A DNA stretch of 64,000 nucleotides from Thiodiazotropha sp040793985 (GCA_040793985.1 JBFNJI010000024.1:124001-188000); one strand, 5' to 3'; counted from the first letter of the stretch, positions 1-9,822 are shown. The notes: generated by a model from the letters alone, not told the origin. Translations and numbers: made by a program.

Positions 1-1223
1 CAACTGCCCTGTCTCGCCACTCTCTGCGCCTCATCCAAGCCCTCTTTGGCACGCAGGGCCAGTTTCGCCTGCTGCTTCGATTTGACGGCATGTTTGCGGA
101 TCAGGTGATTTTTACGCGCCAGCAAGAGCTGGAAACTGACCGTGGATATCAGCAGGAGTCCCAACAAGATATAGATACTGCCCAAAATAATCTGTCGATT
201 GCGCTGATAGAAGCTCTCCGGTGAATTCAGTAAGGTGGCGATGTCCTGGATAGCGGATGGGAGCTTCAGTCCATGCCTGGTGAGCTCACGGTGGTCGATC
301 AGGTACTCATTCGGACTCTTGTCTATCGGCGCAGGCAGTACCCCTTCGTTCAGATATCGGATCAACAGCCCTGCTGCCGTGGCGCCCTGGCCACTGCTGG
401 AGGTGACATAGCCACCCAGTACACCCTCGAGAACATAGGCATCCTCCATACTGACAACCAGACGATGGCCGCTGTTGACGATCTGGCCGATCGTCTCCTG
501 CAAGGTGAGATTGTTACCGCTGCTGTCCCTGACTTGACCCAGCGTGGTGAGAAAGGCATCGCTGTCGGGATAATGCGAGAGCCTATCGAGGATCTCATTA
601 ATGTCCTCGCTAGCGATAAAGATAAACTGTGATGAGGGAAGATCGCGCAGTGCCTTGCGGATCTCCCGTTCGATGGCCCGATAGGTGCGTGAGGCATCGC
701 CTATCACGACAGGGATACCTCGATTGTGATCCATCTCCGCCAACAGCTTGAGATTGGGAAGTATCTCCTTATGCTCGATCACCCCCGTGATATTCGTATC
801 CTGAATCTGTTTCAATACCTGCAGATCGTTGACACCGGAAAAGAAGACCGGGGTATCTGGGAACAGGGATGCCGCCAACCGGGTGGTAAATCCGAGGGCG
901 TTGTCGTCTGTGGCATAGATGGCAGTCGGATTGAACTCCCGGTATTTGATCTTCAAGTAGTCGTTGAAGGCGCTGGTGTATTCTGCCGTCATGGCGATAC
1001 GCTTGGTATCGAGATACTCGGTCTCGATTACCAGCTCGCCCGCGTAACCCGCCCTCAAGGCCTCCATAAATCCTTCGTGCTGCCCCCGGGTCCAGGGATA
1101 CTCCTGGCTGTAGGAGTGGATGATCAGGATACGGGCATTGGGGCTCGCCTGCGCTGGCGGCTGGCAAATCAGCGACAGGCAAAACAGCAGGAATAAAACT
1201 TGTCCATAACGATGTCTCGACAT
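1..1223 (-). CDS. Periplasmic ABC-substrate-binding-like sensor, partial (3' end outside window)
   Basis: The minus strand is open from an ATG at 1223 to the left edge, about 407 residues. Residues 1-27 form a signal peptide ending in PPAQA. The next ~310 residues resemble the periplasmic ABC-transporter-substrate-binding fold used as a sensor domain (start ILIIHSYSQEYPWTRGQHEG). A single membrane helix lies at about 343-369, followed by a basic, helical linker that ends in EAQRVARQGS, which is how many PAS domains begin. The protein is therefore probably a membrane receptor with a cytoplasmic PAS plus output domain (histidine kinase or GGDEF/EAL) that lies outside the window. The ligand is unknown. 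It is divergent from mfd. An out-of-frame ATG at 1227 opens a shorter reading frame that I regard as a shadow. Confidence 0.75.
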   Translation of the reverse strand, partial: MSRHRYGQVLFLLFCLSLICQPPAQASPNARILIIHSYSQEYPWTRGQHEGFMEALRAGYAGELVIETEYLDTKRIAMTAEYTSAFNDYLKIKYREFNPTAIYATDDNALGFTTRLAASLFPDTPVFFSGVNDLQVLKQIQDTNITGVIEHKEILPNLKLLAEMDHNRGIPVVIGDASRTYRAIEREIRKALRDLPSSQFIFIASEDINEILDRLSHYPDSDAFLTTLGQVRDSSGNNLTLQETIGQIVNSGHRLVVSMEDAYVLEGVLGGYVTSSSGQGATAAGLLIRYLNEGVLPAPIDKSPNEYLIDHRELTRHGLKLPSAIQDIATLLNSPESFYQRNRQIILGSIYILLGLLLISTVSFQLLLARKNHLIRKHAVKSKQQAKLALRAKEGLDEAQRVARQGS

Positions 1224-1547
1224 ACATGCTTTATCGTCAGGTTCATGCAGATTCTTTATTTTTATCCCATTTATTAGCCCCTTGCAGACTCCACGGGTTG
1301 CAGTGGATAGAGGGTTCGGAAGCTGGGAGACGGCTATCTGGGGCAGTCGTGCTAAGACGAAATTCTCTGAGGTCGCTGCATAGACCCGGTTATCTACAAT
1401 ATCCCTTTGTTTTGCAAGGACACGCTAACAAATCTCAGGTAGATTTCCGCGCGGCGAGGATCGATCCGCGGCGGTAACGATTAGCCGCGGCACAGTAAGA
1501 TGTGAGAGAATCGCCAGCTTTTCAATTCCTGTCGTCAAACGTGCCAA
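1224..1547. other. Divergent intergenic region, sensor gene / mfd
   Basis: This 324-base gap must hold the promoters of the divergent sensor gene and mfd. I see no gene in it. The only clear structure is a perfect 7-bp stem, CCGCGGC at 1466-1472 pairing with GCCGCGG at 1484-1490 across an 11-base loop. No promoter could be called with confidence. Confidence 0.4.
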
Positions 1548-4500
1548 ATGGCTAGAGAATCCGCACAATTACGCTCCCCATTCCAACCAAAACTGCCTCA
1601 GGCAGAGGATGAACGGCTGCAATGGGGCGGGCTACACGGCTGCAGTTCGGCGCTGGCGATCGCCAACGCCGCCAGCGCCTATCAAGGCGTATTGCTGGTG
1701 GTGACCCATGACGTGCAGTCTGCCACCCGCCTGGAGCGTGAGCTGGGATTTTTCCTTGCCAGTGACGATCTGGAGGTGGTCAATTTTCCCGACTGGGAGA
1801 CCCTGCCCTACGATCTCTTCTCACCACTGCCTGAACTGATATCCCAGCGCCTGCTGACCCTCTACCGCCTGCCGCAGATGCAGCGGGGAGTGCTTATCGC
1901 GCCTGTTTCCACCCTGATGCAGCGTCTGGCCCCGCAGCGTTTTCTCGACGCCCACTGCCTGATAGTGGAGCGAGCTCAGCCTATCGACCTGGACGAGACC
2001 CGCCGGCGTCTTGAGCAGGGTGGCTATCAGTGTGTCTCTCAAGTCTTTTCCCACGGTGAATTCGCGGTCAGGGGATCCCTGATCGATATCTTCCCCATGG
2101 GCAGCAAGCTACCCTACCGGATCGACCTGTTTGATGACGAAGTCGATACCATCCGCACCTTCGATCCTGAAAACCAGCGCTCCCACGACAAGGTATCGCG
2201 AATTGAGTTGCTCCCCGCGCGGGAATTTCCGATGGATGAAGAGGGAATCAACCGCTTTCGCCGCAACTACCGCACCCAGTTCGAAGGGGATCTGCAGCAG
2301 AGCCTGATCTATCAGGATGTCTCAGATGGCCGAATTCCCAGCGGCTTGGAGTACTACCTGCCGCTCTTTTTCGAGGAGACCGCGACCCTGTTCGACTACC
2401 TGCCGAAACGGCACATGGTGATCGAATTGGCAGAAGTCAGGGAACAGGCAGCCGGTTTCTTCGCCGAAGTGAAGGAGCGTTTCAATGAGCGACGTCACGA
2501 TATCGAGCGTCCGCTGCTACCGCCCCGACTCCTTTATCTCGCCGCGGACGAACTCGTATCCCATATGAAGACGGGGAACTCGGTCACTCTCTCCCACCAT
2601 GAAATTGCATCACGCAGCAAGGGCTACGCCGATTTTGTCAACTATGACACTAAACTGCCCCCGCCAGTGGCCTTCCAGGCGAGGAGCAGGGATCCAGCCT
2701 CCGCCTTGCGGCGCTTCCTCGACAGCAGGCCGCTGCGAATCCTGTTTATCGCCGAAGGAGCTGGACGCCGGGAGATGTTGCTCGGGACCCTGCGTGATCT
2801 CGACATCGATGCCAAGGTGGTCGAAAGCTGGAATGACTTTATCAACAGCGAGACCGGGATAGCACTCTGTGTCGCACCGATAGAGCAGGGATTGTGGCTG
2901 GATCTGCCGGGGATTGCCCTGATCACCGAAACCCAGCTCTATGGCGAACGGGTGCGACAGGAGCGGCGACGGCGCAAAACGAGCCAGGACCCGGAACAGA
3001 TCGTACGCAATCTCACCGAATTGCACATCGGGGCCCCGGTGGTACATGAAGATCATGGCGTGGGACGATACCAGGGACTGCAAACCCTCGAGGTGGGAGG
3101 GATGGAGACCGAGTTTCTGACCCTGGAGTATGCACGGGGGGACAGGCTCTATGTTCCGGTCTCCTCGCTCCACCTGATCAGCCGCTATGCCGGCGCGTCC
3201 CCCGAGAACGCACCACTTCACCGCCTGGGTGGCGACCTGTGGGAGAAGACAAAACGCAAGGCCGCCAAACAGATACGCGATGTCGCAGCCGAACTGCTGG
3301 AGATCTACGCCCGTCGCGCCGCGCGACAGGGAGTCGCCTTCCCCGCGCCCGACGCCGAATACCAGGCCTTTGCCGCATCCTTCGAATTCGAGGAGACGCC
3401 TGATCAACTCCAGACCATCGACGCGGTGATTGAGGACATGGTCACAACCCAACCGATGGACAGGGTGGTCTGCGGTGATGTTGGCTTCGGCAAGACCGAG
3501 GTTGCGATGCGCGCCGCCTTCATGGCGACCCAGGGTAACAAGCAGGTCGCGGTGTTGGTGCCAACCACTCTCCTCGCGCAACAACACTACCAGAACTTCA
3601 GTGACCGCTTTGCCGACTGGCCGGTGAAGGTCGAGAGCCTGTCTCGGTTCCGTACCGCCAAGCAACAGCAGCAGGTCATCGATGGCCTGGGCAACGGCAC
3701 CATCGATATCGTGGTCGGAACCCACAAGCTCCTTTCCCGGGAGATGAGATTCAAAAACCTCGGTTTGGTGATCATCGACGAAGAGCACCGTTTCGGTGTA
3801 CGCCACAAGGAGCGACTCAAGTCCTTGCGCAGCGAGGTTGACCTGCTGACCCTCACCGCCACGCCAATACCACGCACCCTCAACATGGCGATGTCAGGGA
3901 TGCGTGACCTCTCCATCATCGCCACGCCGCCGGCACTGCGACATCCGGTCAAGACCTTTGTAAGCCAATGGAACGACAGCCTTATCGTCGAGGCTTGCCA
4001 GCGTGAATTGAAACGCGGCGGCCAGATCTATTTTCTGCACAACGAGGTCAATACCATTGAAAACATGGCGCAACGGCTCGAGTCGCTGCTCCCCGGGATC
4101 CGTCTGCAGATCGCCCACGGCCAGATGCGTGAGCGTGAACTGGAAGGGATCATGCGTGATTTCTACCATCAACGTTTCAGCCTGCTGGTATGCACCACCA
4201 TTGTCGAAAGCGGTATCGACGTCCCCAGCGCCAACACCATGATCATCAACCGGGCGGATAAGCTGGGACTTGCCCAGCTGCACCAGATCCGTGGCCGTGT
4301 CGGTCGATCCCACCATCGTGCCTATGCCTATCTGCTGACACCGCCGCCAGGCAGCATGACAGCCGACGCAAAGAAACGTCTCGAAGCGATCGAATCCCTT
4401 GAGGATCTCGGTGCCGGTTTCACACTTTCCACCCATGATCTGGAGATCCGGGGTGCCGGTGAGCTGCTGGGTGAGGAACAGAGCGGACAGATACAGGAGA

Positions 4501-5027
4501 TTGGATTTTCCCTCTACACCGAACTGCTGGAACGGGCGGTGGCCGCGCTCAAGGCCGGCCACCAACCGGAGCTGGACAGACCGCTGGATCACGGGACCGA
4601 GATCGAACTCAACATCCCCGCCCTGCTCCCCGAGGACTATCTGCCCGATGTCCATTCACGCCTGGTACTCTACAAGCGTATCGCCAGCGCCAGGGACGAG
4701 ACCGAACTCAGGGAGCTTCAGGTTGAGATGATCGATCGCTTTGGCCTGCTACCCGCGGCGACAAAGAATCTGTTTGCAATCACCGGACTCAAGCTTCGTG
4801 CCCACCCTCTGGGGATACGCAAAATCGAGGCCGGCCCCAAGGGCGCGCGACTGTTATTTGAGGAGACCCCCAATCTCGATCCCGCCATACTGATCGGATT
4901 GATTCAGAGCCGTCCCAACACCTACAAAATGGATGGGGTGGATAAACTGCGCTACACAGCCGACCTGGAAGCCGCTGATCGACGCGTTGAAAAAATACAC
5001 AGTCTGCTCGACACCCTGACAGCATGA
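1548..5027 (+). CDS. mfd: Transcription-repair coupling factor Mfd
   Basis: Mfd is an ATP-dependent translocase that removes RNA polymerase stalled at DNA lesions and recruits UvrA. The 1159-residue product is close to the E. coli length (1148). The N-terminal UvrB-like region is followed by the RNA-polymerase-interacting domain (about 470-570) and a superfamily 2 translocase core. Visible motifs are Walker A GDVGFGKTE near residue 642, DEEH near 743, TATPIPRTL just after, and motifs V/VI ending in QIRGRVGRS. The C-terminal TRCF domain begins after about residue 1000. The ATG at 1548 has no strong ribosome site, but the protein start aligns with the family. It stands ahead of the CsiV-like gene, an order also known in Pseudomonas. 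Confidence 0.97.
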   Translation: MARESAQLRSPFQPKLPQAEDERLQWGGLHGCSSALAIANAASAYQGVLLVVTHDVQSATRLERELGFFLASDDLEVVNFPDWETLPYDLFSPLPELISQRLLTLYRLPQMQRGVLIAPVSTLMQRLAPQRFLDAHCLIVERAQPIDLDETRRRLEQGGYQCVSQVFSHGEFAVRGSLIDIFPMGSKLPYRIDLFDDEVDTIRTFDPENQRSHDKVSRIELLPAREFPMDEEGINRFRRNYRTQFEGDLQQSLIYQDVSDGRIPSGLEYYLPLFFEETATLFDYLPKRHMVIELAEVREQAAGFFAEVKERFNERRHDIERPLLPPRLLYLAADELVSHMKTGNSVTLSHHEIASRSKGYADFVNYDTKLPPPVAFQARSRDPASALRRFLDSRPLRILFIAEGAGRREMLLGTLRDLDIDAKVVESWNDFINSETGIALCVAPIEQGLWLDLPGIALITETQLYGERVRQERRRRKTSQDPEQIVRNLTELHIGAPVVHEDHGVGRYQGLQTLEVGGMETEFLTLEYARGDRLYVPVSSLHLISRYAGASPENAPLHRLGGDLWEKTKRKAAKQIRDVAAELLEIYARRAARQGVAFPAPDAEYQAFAASFEFEETPDQLQTIDAVIEDMVTTQPMDRVVCGDVGFGKTEVAMRAAFMATQGNKQVAVLVPTTLLAQQHYQNFSDRFADWPVKVESLSRFRTAKQQQQVIDGLGNGTIDIVVGTHKLLSREMRFKNLGLVIIDEEHRFGVRHKERLKSLRSEVDLLTLTATPIPRTLNMAMSGMRDLSIIATPPALRHPVKTFVSQWNDSLIVEACQRELKRGGQIYFLHNEVNTIENMAQRLESLLPGIRLQIAHGQMRERELEGIMRDFYHQRFSLLVCTTIVESGIDVPSANTMIINRADKLGLAQLHQIRGRVGRSHHRAYAYLLTPPPGSMTADAKKRLEAIESLEDLGAGFTLSTHDLEIRGAGELLGEEQSGQIQEIGFSLYTELLERAVAALKAGHQPELDRPLDHGTEIELNIPALLPEDYLPDVHSRLVLYKRIASARDETELRELQVEMIDRFGLLPAATKNLFAITGLKLRAHPLGIRKIEAGPKGARLLFEETPNLDPAILIGLIQSRPNTYKMDGVDKLRYTADLEAADRRVEKIHSLLDTLTA

Positions 5028-5125
5028 TGCCAAAGCATGGCAAAACCGGCACTGGGTCTCTCTCCTGCGCAATCCAAGGCATATAATGTTAGGCTTGAGA
5101 ACAACCAACAGTTCAGGTTCACCGG

Positions 5126-5893
5126 ATGAGATTAATGCGGGATAAATACAACGCTCTGCTGCTCTGCTCCCTCCTCCTCCACCCCATTTTCGTACAGGCC
5201 GAGGACGACGCCCAGGACAACTCACCGCCCTGGTACCAATTCGAGGTTCTGATCTTTGAACGCATTGCACCGGGAGCGGGCTCTACCGAGGGTTGGCCCG
5301 AGGATCCGGGAAGGCCTGACCCGAACGAGGGGACCTGGTTCTCCAAGGGAGACCCTCTGCAAGGAGGCAAACCCGTCGCCTTCCGCGCGCTCCCCGTTGA
5401 GGAAAAGTCGTTGAGCGGCGCCTGGGGGCAGATGCGCAGATCACGGGACTATCGTCCCCTTTATCATGTGGCATGGCGTCAGCCGGTGAATCACCCCGAC
5501 GAGGCACAGCAGATATATTTCTCGCTGCTACCCGCGGACGGAGGTCAAATCTCTGAATTCAATCCACCGAAGCTGGAAGGCTCCCTGAAGTTCAGCATAA
5601 AGCGCTATCTTCATCTGGATGCCGACATCGTGCTGCATAAGCTCGCCAGCGGGAAAGACAGCCCCGAGTATGACAACCTTGGCTATACGGCAGGTTTCAG
5701 ACACTATCGCATGCAACAGAGCCGACGCATGCGCAGTGGAAAGCTCCACTACATCGATCATCCGGTAATCGGCCTGCTGGCTGTCGCCGAGCGGTACGTG
5801 CCACCGGAACCGGAGCCGATCGAAACACCAGTCCCGGTACCAACGATCGTGCCCACGGACAGAATCGCCCCAACCCCGCCGCAAGGGCAGTAG
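5126..5893 (+). CDS. CsiV-like periplasmic protein
   Basis: The product has 255 residues with a signal peptide (about 1-25, cleavage after FVQA). The mature part begins with PPWYQFEVLIFER, the hallmark of the CsiV family, a periplasmic peptidoglycan-associated protein first described in Vibrio as needed for growth with D-amino acids. A second conserved region, VAWRQPV at about 115-121, precedes a beta-rich segment and a Pro-rich tail. No catalytic site is known for the family. It lies 98 bases after mfd on the same strand; this mfd-csiV neighbourhood is common in gammaproteobacteria and supports the call. An in-frame ATG at 5135 is an alternative start. Function beyond envelope association is inference. 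Confidence 0.75.
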   Translation: MRLMRDKYNALLLCSLLLHPIFVQAEDDAQDNSPPWYQFEVLIFERIAPGAGSTEGWPEDPGRPDPNEGTWFSKGDPLQGGKPVAFRALPVEEKSLSGAWGQMRRSRDYRPLYHVAWRQPVNHPDEAQQIYFSLLPADGGQISEFNPPKLEGSLKFSIKRYLHLDADIVLHKLASGKDSPEYDNLGYTAGFRHYRMQQSRRMRSGKLHYIDHPVIGLLAVAERYVPPEPEPIETPVPVPTIVPTDRIAPTPPQGQ

Positions 5894-5973
5894 CGGATTC
5901 CAGAACTGTCTGCCGGATCAGTGCTCCCACTCCGGGACCAGGCGACGAAAGATAACTGGCGTATGGGCTCGGT

Positions 5974-6588
5974 CTAGCGCTTTGCTGCGGGTATCGCCTC
6001 GGCTATGCGCTGCGCAAGCTGTCCCATGACACGGCTTGCTGCCGCCACAGTCGCGTCGATACCGGCGTCCGCGATCGGCTCATGCAGAATGAGTTGCTGC
6101 ATCTCTACCAGCCGTCTGTCTTGACTGCGGATCAAACTCCAGTTCAACTGCAGCCAGACCCTGTCGCCTTCGCGCTCAAATCGGTTAACCTTCATCAGGA
6201 CTTCGTAGTCCGGCCTCAAGCTACCGTGCCAGGGGTAGGAGACCACCTGCATATCAACAAGCTTCCGCCTGACCAAATCGGTGACAAGCTGGACAATATT
6301 CTCCTTCAGGGAGCCCGCCCAATGGTCGAATTCATGGAGCAGCAAACGATGAGACGATTGACGTTCGATAATCTGCGGCCGGTCGAGATAATCGGCGAGG
6401 GATATAGGTCCGATACCGATCAACTGTTGTCCTGCCCGGGGCTTTACAGTGATGCTCTCCACCCGCTCAAGCTGTGCGTCGAGTCGATAGAATCGCGTCG
6501 CTTGCGATGGCCCGGCGCAGCCGATGCAGAGCAGGGAAATAATCAACGCGAAGATCGTAATACGTACATGGCTTAGAGACAGCATCAC
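5974..6588 (-). CDS. PqiC/YmbA-type ABC transport auxiliary lipoprotein
   Basis: The product has 204 residues with a hydrophobic leader ending LLCIGC, so Cys24 is a probable lipidation site, although Cys rather than Leu at -3 makes the lipobox imperfect. The mature domain starts with TRFYRLDA, typical of the PqiC/YmbA (ABC-type transport auxiliary lipoprotein) family, in which PqiC anchors MCE-protein tunnels to the outer membrane. It is the last gene of the MCE operon, overlapping the upstream MCE gene by four bases (6585-6588), and would complete an inner-to-outer membrane lipid conduit. The match rests on the leader, size, opening motif and context; no residue is catalytic. Confidence 0.8.
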   Translation of the reverse strand: MMLSLSHVRITIFALIISLLCIGCAGPSQATRFYRLDAQLERVESITVKPRAGQQLIGIGPISLADYLDRPQIIERQSSHRLLLHEFDHWAGSLKENIVQLVTDLVRRKLVDMQVVSYPWHGSLRPDYEVLMKVNRFEREGDRVWLQLNWSLIRSQDRRLVEMQQLILHEPIADAGIDATVAAASRVMGQLAQRIAEAIPAAKR

Positions 6589-7604
6589 TGTTTCCCCCTC
6601 AATAAGGCTTCAGGATGGCGCTCCAGGTACTCAGACATCAGCCGAATTGCCCTTGCCGCCGCACCCAGTTCACGCAGGGTAACCGACAGCTCGGTCATTA
6701 TCGGAGAGTCCTGGTTCAGCACCCTCTTGGCAGACGAGGCCACCTCCTCCAGTTGCGAGAATGTCGCCTCGCCTCCGGCCATGGTCCGCTCCCAGCTGGC
6801 GAACGCCTCGACCAATCTGCCTTCAGTCTCTGTTATCAGTTGCTGTGACCGGGTGGCGGTCTTGGTTATCTCGGTCAGCATCTGTTGCGTATCGGCAAGG
6901 GTATTGACACTGCTATCGATAAGCTTGGGAGCAACCTGTTGCAGTTGCTGGCTAACGCTATCGAGGCGGTAGATGGTCTGGACCAGGGAATCCTTCAACT
7001 GTGTTAATTCGCCACTTGCAGCCATCTTGTCAATGTTGTCCAGGATCCCGGAGAGCCGTTGCGTGATACGTTCGATAGGCATGGCCTCGAGGGCGGTGGC
7101 TATTCTCTCCAAACTCGACTGGATGGTGGGAATCTCCGGATATTCCGAGTTGCTGTTGACCAGTCGTACCGGGGTTTTGGGATGAAAATCGAGTTCTATC
7201 TCAAGCTTGCCTGTAACCAGGCTCTGCAGATTGAGTCTCGCCCGGAGACCCTGTTTGATCAGGTCGCCCAATCCGATCAATACACCGCTTCCTGTATGCA
7301 CGCCATCGATTCCAACCCGCCTATCATCGATACCGATGATTACCGGAATCCTGAATTCCTTGCTCTCCTTGAAATAGGTGATCGACATCGACTCGACCTT
7401 TCCAATCTTGACCCCCCGAAAGTTGACCGGCGAACCCACCTGCAGCCCCTTTACATCACCCTCGAAGAAGAGAATGAATCGTGTGGACTGATGCGACAGG
7501 GTGCCATCGGAGAGGAAGAAGACCCCACCCAGGCCCAAGGCCAGGGTGGCGAGAATGAAAACGCCGATCAGAGTGGGATTGACCTTTGACTCCATGGCTT
7601 TCAC
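6585..7604 (-). CDS. MlaD/PqiB-family MCE protein
   Basis: The product has 339 residues. A single inner-membrane helix lies at about 10-32, followed by one MCE domain (about 38-125, with VNFRGVKIGKVESM), then a long helical C-terminal part (about 160-320) rich in Gln and Ser that should extend as a coiled coil or tunnel into the periplasm. MCE proteins form hexameric rings that carry phospholipids or other hydrophobic molecules. The single MCE domain resembles MlaD, but the long C-terminus and PqiC partner are closer to the Mce/PqiB style. A GTG start at 7604 overlaps the stop of the ATPase gene; an ATG at 7595 is an alternative and is better spaced from the GGAG upstream. Confidence 0.9.
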   Translation of the reverse strand: MKAMESKVNPTLIGVFILATLALGLGGVFFLSDGTLSHQSTRFILFFEGDVKGLQVGSPVNFRGVKIGKVESMSITYFKESKEFRIPVIIGIDDRRVGIDGVHTGSGVLIGLGDLIKQGLRARLNLQSLVTGKLEIELDFHPKTPVRLVNSNSEYPEIPTIQSSLERIATALEAMPIERITQRLSGILDNIDKMAASGELTQLKDSLVQTIYRLDSVSQQLQQVAPKLIDSSVNTLADTQQMLTEITKTATRSQQLITETEGRLVEAFASWERTMAGGEATFSQLEEVASSAKRVLNQDSPIMTELSVTLRELGAAARAIRLMSEYLERHPEALLRGKQ

Positions 7605-8401
7605 TCTCCAGAAGTTGATCTTGTATCGGCGCCCCGGGTTAGAAACGCCTGTACCCCGGGATCACTGCAACCCTGCAGCAACTCGCCCGGATCACCTTGG
7701 GCAATCATGGTTTTACGCTCCGCATCGAGAAACACCGAGTTGTTTCCGATCGCGAAGATACTCGCCAATTCATGGGTAACCACGACAATTGTTGTTCCCA
7801 GGCTCTCGCTCAGCTCAATGATCAGATCATCCAGGCGTTTGGCGCTGACCGGGTCAAGCCCGGCCGAGGGTTCATCGAAGAAGAGCAGTTGCGGATCGAG
7901 GGCCATGGCGCGGGCGAGACCGGCCCGTTTCTGCATGCCGCCACTGATCTCGGCGGGATAATACCCCTCAAAACCCTTGAGACCGACCAGTGAGAGTTTA
8001 TAGGAAGCCAGCTCTTTGGCCTGGGTCGGGGAGAGATCGGTATAGGTTTCGATAGGCATGGAGACATTCTCCGCCAATGTCATATTGCTCCAGAGCGCGC
8101 CGCTCTGGTAGAGCACACCCATTCGGCGCATCAGCTCCATCCGTCGCGCCTCGTGTAGCTGCCAAAAGGCGTCACCATGATAATAGATCTCGCCCTTGGC
8201 CGGCTTCATCAGGCCTATCAAATGGCGTAACAGGGTGCTCTTGCCGCAGCCGCTACCCCCCATGATGACAAAGATATCACCCTGCCGGATGGTGAAATTC
8301 AGATCGCGCTGGATGACAAAATCACCATAAGCCATAGTCATGTCCCTGACCTCGATATGGGCAGCTGCGGAACGGCTTGTCACTGACGTGTCTATGGGCA
8401 T
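7601..8401 (-). CDS. MlaF-like ABC transporter ATP-binding protein
   Basis: This is the ATPase of the MCE transporter, 266 residues. Walker A GGSGCGKST lies at 48-56, the signature ISGGMQKR at about 152-159, Walker B LLFFDEPSAGLDP at about 172-184 with catalytic Glu177, and the switch His in VTHE near 209. The sequence MQKRAGLARA after the signature is typical of MlaF/Ttg2A rather than of importers of small solutes. It sits three bases after the permease gene and overlaps the MCE gene by four bases, so the genes are translationally coupled. The substrate is inferred to be lipid from the family. Confidence 0.93.
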   Translation of the reverse strand: MPIDTSVTSRSAAAHIEVRDMTMAYGDFVIQRDLNFTIRQGDIFVIMGGSGCGKSTLLRHLIGLMKPAKGEIYYHGDAFWQLHEARRMELMRRMGVLYQSGALWSNMTLAENVSMPIETYTDLSPTQAKELASYKLSLVGLKGFEGYYPAEISGGMQKRAGLARAMALDPQLLFFDEPSAGLDPVSAKRLDDLIIELSESLGTTIVVVTHELASIFAIGNNSVFLDAERKTMIAQGDPGELLQGCSDPGVQAFLTRGADTRSTSGE

Positions 8402-8404
8402 GAC

Positions 8405-9535
8405 TCAGATCCCCAGCCGATTGAAGATCAGCGTCGTAATGGCATCCCAGACAACAATCAGCAGAATCGCCGTCACCATAGCCGATGTCGTGGCATGTCC
8501 TACAGCCGAGGAGTTCCTGCCGCTCTGCAACCCGCGCAAACAACCGGACATGGCAATCACGATGGCAAACAACACACTCTTTATCATACCACTGGCCAGG
8601 TCGCTCCAGCCTATCGAATCCCGCGTCTGAAACAGATATTCGATCAACGAGATGTCGAGTATCGAGATTGCGACAAGCAAGCCGCCGAGAATCGCCAGGG
8701 CGTCAGCCCAGAGTGTGAGTAGGGGCAGCATAATCAACAGCGCCAGGAAGCGCGGCAGTACAAGAAAATCCACCACTGAGATGCCGAAGGTCTTCAGTGC
8801 ATCGATTTCGTTATTGACCTGCATCGTGCCCAGTTGCGCGGCATAAGCCGATCCGGTACGACCCGCCATGATAATCGCGGTCATCATGGCACCCATTTCT
8901 CTTACCGATCCCAACCCGACCAAATTGGCGACATAGATCTCGGCACCGAACAGCTGCAACTGCACGGCACCGACAAACGCCAGCACCGCACCAACCAGCA
9001 CCCCGATCAAGCTGACAATGGGCAGGGCGTCGGGGCCTGCCTGTTGGAGAAAGTGCAGCAGATCGATGCGGCGAAAGTTTGCCCGTCCGCCGAGCAGGCG
9101 CAAAAAGGAGAGCAGCAACTCACCGGCGAATTCGGTGAACGCCACCGATTCCCGCCATGCCACAAGGGCCTTGGCCCCGATACGGTAGACCCAGGAGTGT
9201 GTCTCCTGGTGACGCCGTGCACCTTTACGTTCCGGCACCTCCTGGGCGAGTTTAAGCAGTCTGCTGACACCTTTGGGTAGGCCCTCGGTATCCAGCTGCA
9301 GCCGATGTTCACTGGCGAAATCGAACAAATGCTGCAGCAGATTGAGAAATTGACTGTCCCAGCGCGCGAGCTCTCCGGTATCTAGGGAAATCGCCTTAAG
9401 GCCTGTATGGGAGCGCAGCTCATGTTTCAGGCCCTGCCAGTCGAATTCTGTCTCGTGCAGGGTCCAGGCACCCTTAAAGGCCAGCACAACCCTGCCCTTC
9501 GAAGGATATGAGATTGTCAATGAATCATCGAGCAC
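8405..9535 (-). CDS. MlaE-family permease with N-terminal STAS domain
   Basis: The product has 376 residues. The first ~105 residues are soluble and look like a STAS domain (VVLAFKGAWTLHE, then LDTGELARWDSQ), which in the Mla system is a separate protein, MlaB. The remainder is an MlaE permease with five or so membrane helices and the family segment MGAMMTAIIMAGRTGSAYAAQLG. The fusion explains why no mlaB gene follows. It is the first gene of the operon permease-ATPase-MCE-lipoprotein. The GTG at 9535 is the start chosen; no stronger in-frame alternative is seen. The operon promoter must lie in 9536-9822. Confidence 0.92.
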   Translation of the reverse strand: MLDDSLTISYPSKGRVVLAFKGAWTLHETEFDWQGLKHELRSHTGLKAISLDTGELARWDSQFLNLLQHLFDFASEHRLQLDTEGLPKGVSRLLKLAQEVPERKGARRHQETHSWVYRIGAKALVAWRESVAFTEFAGELLLSFLRLLGGRANFRRIDLLHFLQQAGPDALPIVSLIGVLVGAVLAFVGAVQLQLFGAEIYVANLVGLGSVREMGAMMTAIIMAGRTGSAYAAQLGTMQVNNEIDALKTFGISVVDFLVLPRFLALLIMLPLLTLWADALAILGGLLVAISILDISLIEYLFQTRDSIGWSDLASGMIKSVLFAIVIAMSGCLRGLQSGRNSSAVGHATTSAMVTAILLIVVWDAITTLIFNRLGI

Positions 9536-9700
9536 GTATAGGTTTCCACTAGATTTTGGCGTATCTTCGTATCAGCAACCAGTGCTGGGTTATAAAGATC
9601 AACCCTGCCCCTTTAGAGGTAATACGTAAAAACTCATTTTTTTAAAAGCGGTGCCGCTAACTTTGTAGAATTATCTGCTAGTGTACATCAGGCATAAAAA

Positions 9701-9728
9701 TTGACACATTTATGTTTGTGAAAATTAT
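9701..9728 (+). promoter_or_regulatory. Candidate sigma-70 promoter for the regulator/SpoIIE gene
   Basis: A perfect -35 hexamer TTGACA (9701-9706) is followed after 16 bases by AATTAT (9723-9728), four of six matches to the -10 consensus. It would start transcription about 90 bases before the ATG at 9823. The surrounding 9536-9822 gap is AT-rich and otherwise shows no gene. This is a sequence match only. Confidence 0.4.
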
Positions 9729-9822
9729 CGAACAATGGATGATATCCCAGATCCTCTACGCAACTCCTGGCTAGGGATTGTTAACGCTATTCGCATATAA
9801 ACAATAATCATCGGTAACCGCC

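Noticed and set aside
273..632. Plus-strand frame of 119 residues
   Set aside because: It is antisense to the long sensor gene, which has a signal peptide, a helix and a family match.
2610..3806. Minus-strand frame of 398 residues inside mfd
   Set aside because: It mirrors the coding frame of mfd, which is complete and recognisable.
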